From assembly GCA_024763115.1 (NCBI GenBank), contig JANTGB010000197.1, positions 1 through 5,113 on the forward strand: DNA of 5,113 bases, read 5' to 3'. This document shows, piece after piece, positions 1-5,113 of the stretch. Position 1 is the stretch's first letter. Every line of letters begins with the position of its first letter. The stretch comes from Desulfobulbaceae bacterium (GTDB taxonomy: Bacteria > Desulfobacterota > Desulfobulbia > Desulfobulbales > SURF-16). The notes beneath the pieces were generated by a model. The model was not told the origin of the DNA and searched no databases. It saw nothing but the letters and a program-made list of their open reading frames with translations. The position numbers were made by a program, and so were the translations under genes.

Positions 1-216
1 CTGCTACGCCTGCGGTTGCATGCAATTAGATCACTTCTCTAAATGTCCATATTACACCTTATCTCTACTAATTTATTTTTGAGTGAGCCCTTAGATTTGC
101 TTATTCAGAGTCTCGTTCCTCGCTTACCTGTGCCCGCGCAGCATGCCGGCGCTATTCAAGCAGGCTTAAATGGGCAAAGATGGGGTGCTGGTGAACATTT
201 ACTAATGCCTTACCTC
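1..216. other. Left-edge region without a supported gene
   Basis: No convincing complete gene is visible. On the + strand a frame open from the left edge ends with TGA at 80-82 and has four Cys and one His in its first 16 residues, so it may be the end of a gene outside the window. A 79-codon + frame from 43 to 282 runs antisense into the 3' end of the neighbouring gene and has no family resemblance, so I do not call it. A perfect 10-base palindrome, TTGCATGCAA, lies at 16-25. On the - strand all three frames are closed by stops clustered around 158-170. No terminator for the - strand gene was found here. Confidence 0.5.
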
Positions 217-609
217 CTACTCCAGTTCAATAACCAGAGGAATTTTATGCAGTTCATTGGATTCCTGTCGAGTATTCCGTAAAGACCAGCTTTTGGTTTC
301 CGCCGTATCGCCTAGCAGTTCGTTTATGTCTTTTATCAGGCCGTCAATATTTATTATCGGATGGCGGGAAAAAACCTCTGGTAGACCATAAGTAAGATTG
401 CAGGCCAGGCATTTTTTGGGTCTTTCAAGTAAATGAAGTTCAAAATATATTTTTTTGTTCTCCAGGTCATCATTAATGAATTTTAATTCAATGTCATAAG
501 CGCCATCAGCTGCATCGCCGAAAAGAGCCTCGAAAAAATCATCAGTCCTTTGCGGCGGGAAAAGTTTTTCAAGTAACTCCGGAGTAAAAAATTTACTAAT
601 CTGACTCAT
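217..609 (-). CDS. Conserved protein of unknown function with CLACNLTYGLP motif
   Basis: The product is a 130-residue soluble protein with no signal peptide or membrane segment. Visible blocks are an N-terminal helix-like stretch (FFTPELLEKLFP, 7-18), an acidic block (FFEALFGDAADGAYDIELKF, 25-44), then the signature RPKKCLACNLTYGLP (63-77) with C67 and C70, followed by VFSRHPIINIDGL (79-91). From memory, this motif set matches a family in Geobacter/Desulfuromonas-type bacteria that databases carry under a spurious 'pancreas/duodenum homeobox protein 1' label; it has no real link to homeobox proteins. The single CxxC pair could bind metal or be redox active, perhaps as a dimer, but that is inference. 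Start choice: ATG at 609 is used. An in-frame TTG at 618 is the alternative. The only purine-rich site, AAAGGGA (622-628), is 12 bases from the ATG and 3 from the TTG, so neither spacing is ideal. The stop is TAG at 217-219. The gene is divergent from the helicase. Confidence 0.82.
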   Translation of the reverse strand: MSQISKFFTPELLEKLFPPQRTDDFFEALFGDAADGAYDIELKFINDDLENKKIYFELHLLERPKKCLACNLTYGLPEVFSRHPIINIDGLIKDINELLGDTAETKSWSLRNTRQESNELHKIPLVIELE

Positions 610-684
610 GCCGTACAAGTATCCCTTTCTTTGTGTTGGATTAATAATTAAAGTTGTTTACCTTGTAGGTGCCTATTCTATTCA

Positions 685-777
685 CGGGTTAACGTCCATA
701 GTCGCGCTAACCATCGTAATTGTAGCTGGTTACTAGGGTGCGGCTAAGCGACCCGCAGGAGATGCCGGGTGATTTTT
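685..777 (+). repeat. Imperfect inverted-repeat cluster with alternative pairings
   Basis: CGGGT occurs at 685-689 and again at 766-770, and ACCCG at 751-755 can pair with either copy. Inside the longer pairing lies a perfect TAACCA (708-713)/TGGTTA (727-732) stem with a 13-base loop. The shorter pairing (751-770, 10-base loop) is followed by gaTTTTT at 771-777 and resembles a weak + strand terminator. The stems are only 5-6 bases, so the element may have no function. Confidence 0.3.
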
Positions 778-882
778 GTGATCAGCTATCTTTATAATAC
801 CTTAGCAAATTTACTTCCCGTTAGTCAAACAAAAAGAGGCGGTTGCCTGATCGGAATATCAACTATATGCCTGCGGTAAATT

Positions 883-911
883 TTTTCGTATGCCTTAATT
901 TCGAACGAAAA
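883..911. repeat. 7-base inverted repeat, operator-like
   Basis: TTTTCGT (883-889) and ACGAAAA (905-911) form a perfect inverted repeat with a 15-base AT-rich spacer that contains TTCGAA. The arrangement, about 150 bases upstream of the helicase start, would suit a dimeric regulator, but no known operator consensus is matched. Confidence 0.25.
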
Positions 912-1024
912 TGCTATTAAATCAACAGACTCATCAATTAAATATTTTTAGTTTGTTGTCAGGTCAGGAGAATATCCGGGGTTAATTTATTGTTAGGTAT
1001 TTGCCTTTATGGCAATAGCGCTCC

Positions 1025-1053
1025 TTGCGGTCATGGTGTTGGTGTGGTACACT
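1025..1053 (+). promoter_or_regulatory. Extended -10 promoter-like site before the helicase gene
   Basis: TTGCGG (1025-1030) and TACACT (1048-1053) are separated by exactly 17 bases, and TGG directly before the -10 gives the TGn extended -10 feature. Matches to the sigma-70 consensus are 3/6 and 4/6. Seven bases separate the -10 from the ATG at 1061, which puts the expected transcription start at or within a base of the start codon. An overlapping TACAAT (1053-1058) is a better -10 by itself but has no -35. Confidence 0.4.
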
Positions 1054-1060
1054 ACAATTC

Positions 1061-3241
1061 ATGCAAAATTCACTGATTCCCACTGACCAATCCTCTTTGT
1101 TTCAAAAATCAGACGAAACCGATAGTCAGGATTTAGGCTCCGGCGTAAAAATTTACGCTGATTTAAATCCCGCCCAGTTAGACGCTGTAACCACGGTTGA
1201 CGGCCCGATTCTGGTGATTGCCGGGGCGGGCAGCGGCAAAACCCGTACCTTGATTTATCGCCTTGCATATCTGGTTGAGCAGAAAATTTCCCCGGAAAAA
1301 ATTCTTCTTTTGACCTTCACCCGCAAGGCTGCGCAGGAGATGCTGAGCCGGGCCGGTTACCTGATGGAAGAAACATGCTGTCGGATTAACGGCGGCACTT
1401 TTCATTCCGTGGCCGGTCTGCTGCTGCGTCGGCATGGCTATCATCTTGGTTATTCCGCTAATTTTACTATTCTTGATCGCAGTGATTCCGAAGGAATTGT
1501 TAATCTGCTCAAATCTTCTCTGGGATTAGGCGAAGTCGGGAAAAAATTTCCCTCCAAACGGGTAGTTATGAATATTCTCAGCGGGGCGGTTAATAAATCC
1601 ATGGCCATAAGCGAACTTATGGAAAGCCGTTACTCCCATCTTATTGATCATTTAGATGATATTCTGCTGATCCGCGATCATTACAAGCAGTTCAAGTTTG
1701 AACATGGTCTGATGGATTATGATGATCTGCTGGTTAACCTGAAGATATTACTTGCCGATTATCCTGAGGTCAGGAAACAGATTGCCGGCCTTTATTCTCA
1801 TATTATGGTTGATGAATACCAGGACACCAACTTGATTCAGGCTGAAATTGTCGCTTTGCTCGCAGATGGCCATGACAATGTTATGGTGGTGGGTGACGAT
1901 GCCCAGTCGATTTACAGTTTCCGTGGCGCGAATTTTAAAAATATCATGGATTTTCCCAAGTTGTTTCCCCAGACAAAAATAGTCAAACTTGAGGAAAATT
2001 ATCGCAGCAGCCAGGCCATACTGAATGTTACCAATGAAATTATCAGCCAGGCGGAAGAAAGATATACAAAAAACCTTTTCAGTCGGATTGACAAGGGGCC
2101 GAAACCAGTGCTTTATGCGGCCCGGGATGAGGATCAGCAGGCCAGGTATATAACCGGTCGTGTTCTGGAAATGAAGCGTAAGGGCACAGCGCTTAATGAA
2201 ATTGCCGTGCTTTTCCGCTCAAGTTTTCACTCCTATAAGCTGGAGCTTGAATTAAATAATCATCATTTGCCTTTTGAAAAAAGGGGGGGGCTGAAATTGA
2301 CGGAATCCGCTCATATGAAGGATGTTTTTTCCTTTATGCGGATTGCCTGTAATTCTCAGGATAATCTTTCCTGGAATAGAGTTTTGCTCCAGCTTGACAA
2401 GGTCGGCCCTAAAACCGCCCAGAAGATTCTGGCCCGGATAAAGTCAAGTGATGATCTGCTGAATGGGCTTAAAGGTTATCCTGCCGCCAAGAGTTGGAAG
2501 GATAATTTTATCCGGCTGGTTGAACTGGTGGAAAAATTGATGAACATGACCAGGCCGCTTGAGATGTACAAATTGATTATTGATTATTATCAGCCTGTTT
2601 TTGAGCGGATATACCATGATGATTACCCGGCCCGTCGTCATGACCTTGATCAGCTTAAGGATATTCTCAAAGGTTATGATGACCTGCAGACATTTCTCGA
2701 TGACACCAGTCTTGATCCGCCGGAAACAACCATAAATGATGGGCAGGATCAGGAACGACTGGTACTGACGACCATTCATTCCGCCAAGGGGCTTGAATGG
2801 GATACGGTTTTTGTTATAAATCTGGTTCAGGGAAAATTTCCGGCAAGCTATGCCCGGTGGACTGATGAGCTTGAGGAGGAGCGGCGCCTGCTTTATGTGG
2901 CGGCAACCAGGGCCGGGAGAAATCTTTATTTTGTCTATCCTCGTGAAATTTTAAATAAGGAACGACAGCTTGTTCCAGGGACAATATCGCAGTTTCTGGA
3001 TCATGTTTCCCGGGATCGGTTGAACCGCCCCGGCAGTTTTACCTCTTTCAAGCCTCAGCCTAGATCCGCGAAACAGAAGGTGGCAATATCTCTTTTTCCG
3101 CCGGGAACAGTGGTTAAACATGGTTTTTTCGGCAAGGGGGTGGTAATTGACGTTGCCGGCCCTCGTTCAGTTAATGTGGAGTTCAGCGGCCATGGCCTGA
3201 AAACGCTGCATCTTGATTATGCCAAGCTGAAAATTTTGTAA
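1061..3241 (+). CDS. uvrD: UvrD/PcrA-family ATP-dependent 3'-5' DNA helicase
   Basis: This is an SF1A helicase that unwinds DNA using ATP in repair and replication restart, in the cytoplasm. In the 726-residue product the motifs are in order: Q motif LNPAQ (35-39), Walker A GAGSGKT (55-61), Ia LLLTFTRKAAQEM (82-94), II VDEYQDTN (250-257), III VVGDDAQSIYSFRGA (276-290), IV EENYRS (311-316), V TTIHSAKGLEW (570-580) and VI EEERRLLYVAATRA (605-618). A C-terminal Tudor-like segment (about 680-726, VVKHGFFGKGVVIDV) is typical of PcrA/UvrD and not of Rep. Length is normal for the family (E. coli UvrD 720). All catalytic residues look intact. The start is ATG 1061; a TTG at 1025 would add 12 residues that are not family-like, and neither has a Shine-Dalgarno. 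About 34 residues precede the Q motif, longer than usual, and contain QSSLF (10-14). An A6G8 run lies at 2277-2290. It is the first gene of an apparent operon. Assignment to UvrD versus a paralogue is not certain. Confidence 0.96.
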   Translation: MQNSLIPTDQSSLFQKSDETDSQDLGSGVKIYADLNPAQLDAVTTVDGPILVIAGAGSGKTRTLIYRLAYLVEQKISPEKILLLTFTRKAAQEMLSRAGYLMEETCCRINGGTFHSVAGLLLRRHGYHLGYSANFTILDRSDSEGIVNLLKSSLGLGEVGKKFPSKRVVMNILSGAVNKSMAISELMESRYSHLIDHLDDILLIRDHYKQFKFEHGLMDYDDLLVNLKILLADYPEVRKQIAGLYSHIMVDEYQDTNLIQAEIVALLADGHDNVMVVGDDAQSIYSFRGANFKNIMDFPKLFPQTKIVKLEENYRSSQAILNVTNEIISQAEERYTKNLFSRIDKGPKPVLYAARDEDQQARYITGRVLEMKRKGTALNEIAVLFRSSFHSYKLELELNNHHLPFEKRGGLKLTESAHMKDVFSFMRIACNSQDNLSWNRVLLQLDKVGPKTAQKILARIKSSDDLLNGLKGYPAAKSWKDNFIRLVELVEKLMNMTRPLEMYKLIIDYYQPVFERIYHDDYPARRHDLDQLKDILKGYDDLQTFLDDTSLDPPETTINDGQDQERLVLTTIHSAKGLEWDTVFVINLVQGKFPASYARWTDELEEERRLLYVAATRAGRNLYFVYPREILNKERQLVPGTISQFLDHVSRDRLNRPGSFTSFKPQPRSAKQKVAISLFPPGTVVKHGFFGKGVVIDVAGPRSVNVEFSGHGLKTLHLDYAKLKIL

Positions 3242-3247
3242 TCACGA

Positions 3248-4564
3248 ATGAACTATCAGGAAGCCTGGACTTATCTGGATAACCTTCAGTTTTTTAAAAT
3301 CAAGCTCGGTCTGGACAGTATGTCCGAATTTCTTGTCCGACTCGGTCGGCCTGAGCTGCATATTCCCTTTGTCCATGTCGCCGGTACTAACGGCAAGGGA
3401 TCGGTGTCCGTCACCCTTTTGACCATTCTGTCTCAGGCCGGATATAAGGTCGGCCTCTATACCTCCCCTCATCTCAGTTCCGTCCGTGAGCGTTTTCGGA
3501 TAAATAACCGATACATATCAGAAGATGATTTTGTTCTTTATGCCGACGGGATCAGAAAAATTCTCGGGCGGACCCGGATTACCTATTTTGAATTTACCAC
3601 TGCTATGGCCCTGCTTTGGTTTGCGGCGGAAAAGGTTGATCTGGCCATTATGGAAACCGGACTGGGCGGTCGTCTTGACGCCACTAACATTATATCACCG
3701 CTTATAAGTCTAATCACTAATGTGTCAATGGATCATGAAGCATATCTCGGTAATACCCTGGCTGAGGTGGCCGGGGAAAAGGCCGGGATAATAAAGCCCG
3801 GCATCCCTCTTGTTTCCGGGGTTGCTCCGGATGACTCACTTACTGTTGTTCAACAGACCTGCCGGAAAAAAAACGCTCCTTTTTTTCTCTTTAATCGTGA
3901 TTTCTCGGCCCGGGCCGGCGCAACTGGTTTTGATTATTCAGGAATAAAGCAGAAATTATCCGATTTACCACTTTCTCTTAAAGGAGAGCATCAGCTGGCT
4001 AATACCGCCCTGGCCCTTGCGGTAGTGGAACTACTGCGGGAAAAGGGTTTTTCCTGCTCTCGGGAGCAGATCAGGCAGAGCCTGCCTCTGGTTTCCTGGC
4101 CGGGCCGCCTGGAGTATTTTTGCCTTAACGCAGACCATTGTCCTGTCAGCGAAATAAACGGCAGAGCTGATGATTGCAAGCGTTACCTGCTTGACGGAGC
4201 TCATAATCCGGCCGGGATAAAATGTCTGCAAAAAGCCCTGCTGGATGACTTTAACTATCAGCGGCTGATCATGGTCTGGGCCGGCATGGCTGATAAGGAT
4301 TTGCAGAATATGCTGCCGGTGATCGCTCCTGTCTGTGATAATTTAATTTTCTGTCGTCCCGAGGAAGAACGTTCCGCCACCCCGGCGGAACTGCTTACTA
4401 TGCTGGATGAAAAAATTAAACCCCTGGCCCAGGCTGCTGAATCGGTACCTTCTGCCTTGCGCATAGCGGAAAATCTGGCCGGGCCCGAGGATTTGATTTG
4501 TGTGGCCGGTTCGCTTTATCTGATCGGCGCGGCCCGTCGAGAGCTGCTGGGAGAAATTGCCTGA
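3248..4564 (+). CDS. folC: Bifunctional dihydrofolate/folylpolyglutamate synthase
   Basis: FolC joins L-glutamate to dihydropteroate to give dihydrofolate, and adds further glutamates to reduced folates, using ATP, in the cytoplasm. The 438-residue product has the Mur-ligase-like layout: N-terminal MNYQEAWTYL and KIKLGL, P-loop HVAGTNGKGS (43-52), YTSPHL (71-76), FEFTTAMAL (114-122), ETGLGGRLDATN (136-147), ITNVSMDHEAYLG (156-168), GEKAGIIKPG (176-185; K178 is probably the carbamylated lysine), LKGEHQLANT (244-253), PGRLE (285-289), LDGAHNPAG (315-323) and CVAGSLYLIGAAR (418-430). Length and all key motifs are normal for the family. The start ATG is 6 bases after the helicase stop, with no clear Shine-Dalgarno, so translation may be coupled to the helicase. 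Residues 297-309 (PVSEINGRADDCK) look like a small insertion before the LDGAHNP motif. An A8 run at 3866-3873 is an incidental homopolymer. Confidence 0.97.
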   Translation: MNYQEAWTYLDNLQFFKIKLGLDSMSEFLVRLGRPELHIPFVHVAGTNGKGSVSVTLLTILSQAGYKVGLYTSPHLSSVRERFRINNRYISEDDFVLYADGIRKILGRTRITYFEFTTAMALLWFAAEKVDLAIMETGLGGRLDATNIISPLISLITNVSMDHEAYLGNTLAEVAGEKAGIIKPGIPLVSGVAPDDSLTVVQQTCRKKNAPFFLFNRDFSARAGATGFDYSGIKQKLSDLPLSLKGEHQLANTALALAVVELLREKGFSCSREQIRQSLPLVSWPGRLEYFCLNADHCPVSEINGRADDCKRYLLDGAHNPAGIKCLQKALLDDFNYQRLIMVWAGMADKDLQNMLPVIAPVCDNLIFCRPEEERSATPAELLTMLDEKIKPLAQAAESVPSALRIAENLAGPEDLICVAGSLYLIGAARRELLGEIA

Positions 4565-4566
4565 AA

Positions 4567-4836
4567 ATGGATTTTGACGGCATAGATCAAGGCGCGATTA
4601 AGCGGGAAAAAGCCAAGGCCCGCAAATTACGCAAAAGTCGCTGGTGGCAACAGAAAATAAGCAAAGGGCTTTGTCATTATTGCGGGCAAAAGGTCAGTCC
4701 CGGCGAGTTGACCATGGATCATGTTGTTCCCTTATCCCTTGGCGGTCAAAGCACTAAACTCAATATTGTTCCTGCCTGTAAGTCTTGTAATACCGAGAAA
4801 AAATGCTCTTCACCCTTTGACTGGCAGAAGGTGTAA
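4567..4836 (+). CDS. Small stand-alone HNH endonuclease-family protein
   Basis: The 89-residue product is an HNH (beta-beta-alpha-metal) nuclease-fold protein. A basic helical N-terminus (IKREKAKARKLRKSRWW, 11-27) is followed by CHYCG (C36, C39), the nuclease core TMDHVVPLSLGG (49-60, D51-H52), then LNIVPACKSCNTEKK (65-79) with N66 and the second zinc pair C71, C74. The four cysteines would hold a structural zinc, and D51/H52/N66/N75 fit the HNH catalytic pattern, where the last His is often Asn. ATG 4567 is chosen: it lies 2 bases after the folC stop, and the upstream in-frame extension to a TTG at 4498 is merely folC read in another frame. GGGAG at 4549-4553 is a distant Shine-Dalgarno (13 bases). 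The gene is probably co-transcribed and translationally coupled with folC. From memory, similar small HNH proteins occur in related Desulfobacterota. Substrate and role are unknown; there is no restriction methylase or phage terminase beside it. Confidence 0.92.
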   Translation: MDFDGIDQGAIKREKAKARKLRKSRWWQQKISKGLCHYCGQKVSPGELTMDHVVPLSLGGQSTKLNIVPACKSCNTEKKCSSPFDWQKV

Positions 4837-4847
4837 AAGCCTTTTTT
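4826..4847 (+). terminator. Weak terminator-like hairpin at the end of the HNH gene
   Basis: AGAAGG (4826-4831) can pair with CCTTTT (4840-4845), including one G-U pair, around an 8-base loop that contains the HNH stop codon. A run of six T covers 4842-4847. The stem is short and AT-rich, and it shares its T-run with the stem, so any termination would be inefficient. Confidence 0.25.
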
Positions 4848-4849
4848 CT

Positions 4850-4925
4850 TGCCCTGTTTTCCTTTCTGTGCTAGATTATCCTGTCGGTTTGCCTGACATT
4901 TTTGTAACTATTCAGTTACAGGGCA
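4850..4925 (+). repeat. Inverted repeat TGCCCTGT/ACAGGGCA
   Basis: A perfect 8-base inverted repeat (4850-4857 and 4918-4925) encloses 60 bases. The right arm overlaps the 3' side of the 4903-4920 hairpin, so the two structures compete for 4918-4920. The same octamer pair recurs at 5030-5069. No target-site duplication flanks the arms, which argues against a small transposable element. Confidence 0.5.
4903..4920 (+). repeat. Perfect 7-base hairpin with tetraloop
   Basis: TGTAACT (4903-4909) and AGTTACA (4914-4920) pair perfectly around ATTC. The T-run that follows is short and six bases away (TTTT, 4927-4930), so it is not a standard intrinsic terminator. It could be an RNA 3'-end stabilising hairpin or a protein-binding palindrome. 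Confidence 0.4.
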
Positions 4926-5029
4926 GTTTTGTAAAGGTTCCTCCCCCCCCAGCTGAATAATTACACATTTTTAATGTTTGAAAACAAAGGACAGAGGATG
5001 AGATAAACGTTTTTTTATCGTAACTGCTC

Positions 5030-5073
5030 ACAGGGCACCGCATATTCGGAGTCGAAGTTTATGCCCTGTTTTT
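5030..5073 (+). terminator. Terminator-like hairpin with T5 tract
   Basis: ACAGGGCA (5030-5037) pairs with TGCCCTGT (5062-5069) and the run TTTTT (5069-5073) follows. The 24-base loop contains a second small stem TTCG (5045-5048)/CGAA (5053-5056) with loop GAGT, which would shorten the effective loop. It would end + strand transcripts, either those of the helicase-folC-HNH operon about 190 bases after the last stop, or a short separate RNA. Confidence 0.5.
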
Positions 5074-5113
5074 AAGGGTGCTTACCTCCGCGATCAGCCT
5101 GTCTTACATAGCA

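Larger units (their letters stand above)
610..1060. other. Divergent intergenic region with inverted repeats
   Basis: About 450 bases separate the two divergent genes, and no coding frame here is supported. Contents: an imperfect inverted-repeat cluster at 685-770 followed by T5; a perfect TATAAT at 793-798 with only a weak -35 (TGATTT, 770-775); a 7-base inverted repeat TTTTCGT/ACGAAAA at 883-889 and 905-911; a short hairpin TTGCC/GGCAA at 1001-1015; and a promoter-like pair at 1025-1053. The strong Shine-Dalgarno-like AGGAG at 966-970 has no start codon at a suitable distance. No LexA-type box of the E. coli or Bacillus consensus was seen, so SOS control of the helicase is not supported. 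Confidence 0.6.
4837..5113. other. Structured 3' non-coding region
   Basis: No gene is supported in these 277 bases. They hold four copies of one octamer in two inverted pairs, a perfect 7-base hairpin, a C8 run at 4943-4950, an AT-rich hairpin GATAAA/TTTATC (5002-5007/5014-5019), a three-codon start-Arg-stop sequence with a good Shine-Dalgarno, and a terminator-like stem near the right end. Short open frames reach the right edge on both strands but lack start signals. Confidence 0.5.

Noticed and set aside
43..282. 79-codon + strand open frame at the left edge
   Set aside because: It has no Shine-Dalgarno, overlaps the conserved - strand gene antisense and has no family-like motifs.
685..755. 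Integron attC-like site
   Set aside because: The 71-base symmetric layout is suggestive, but the terminal RYYYAAC and GTTRRRY core sites are not present and no cassette array or integrase is visible.
793..798. Perfect TATAAT as the main operon promoter
   Set aside because: The -35 at 17 bases (TGATTT) is poor and the site is about 260 bases from the helicase start; possible, but not supported.
1001..1015. TTGCC/GGCAA hairpin as a terminator
   Set aside because: The stem is only 5 bases and no T-run follows.
1025..1060. Helicase start at TTG 1025
   Set aside because: The added residues (MRSWCWCGTLQF) are not family-like, there is no ribosome-binding site, and the bases are better explained as a promoter.
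2444..2779. 111-codon - strand frame inside the helicase gene
   Set aside because: It is the antisense shadow of a strongly supported helicase reading frame.
4498..4566. N-terminal extension of the HNH protein from TTG 4498
   Set aside because: These 23 codons are the end of folC read in another frame, and the ATG at 4567 right after the folC stop is the natural start.
5024..5113. Hydrophobic + frame open to the right edge
   Set aside because: It starts only from CTG or a GTG without a ribosome-binding site, and it runs through the terminator-like hairpin.
5015..5113. - strand frame from the right edge (to TAA at 5072-5074, then again open to a TAA near 5015)
   Set aside because: Only 13 codons precede the first stop; composition alone does not show that this is a gene end or pseudogene.

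Overview
The window carries a compact chromosomal segment with three co-directional genes on the + strand: a UvrD/PcrA-type DNA helicase, the folate enzyme FolC and a small HNH nuclease. One divergent small gene of unknown function lies on the - strand. The proteins look like those of Desulfobacterota (former Deltaproteobacteria): the small - strand protein has a motif set I remember from Geobacter/Desulfuromonas-type genomes, and the genes are of mid GC content. This assignment is an inference from protein flavour, not from a marker gene.

Layout. Positions 1-216 hold no gene I can support; a Cys-rich frame that ends at 82 could be the tail of a gene lying outside the window. Positions 217-609 (- strand) encode a 130-residue conserved protein with a CxxC motif. 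Positions 610-1060 are a divergent intergenic region of about 450 bases with several inverted repeats. It ends in a plausible extended -10 promoter placed so that the helicase mRNA could be leaderless. Positions 1061-3241 encode the helicase, 3248-4564 folC (6-base gap) and 4567-4836 the HNH protein (2-base gap). The tight spacing indicates one transcription unit. The last 277 bases are non-coding but structured: an octamer occurs four times as two inverted pairs, the second pair forming a terminator-like hairpin.

Functionally, the helicase is a DNA repair/replication enzyme, FolC makes dihydrofolate and folate polyglutamates for one-carbon and thymidylate metabolism, and the HNH protein is a stand-alone zinc-ribbon nuclease-fold protein with no visible partner. 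The genes share transcription rather than an obvious pathway. I did not find a clear new defence system, mobile element, CRISPR array or RNA gene. The most interesting leads are a possible sliding-clamp-binding motif at the helicase N-terminus, the alternative-pairing 3' region, and the uncharacterised CxxC protein.
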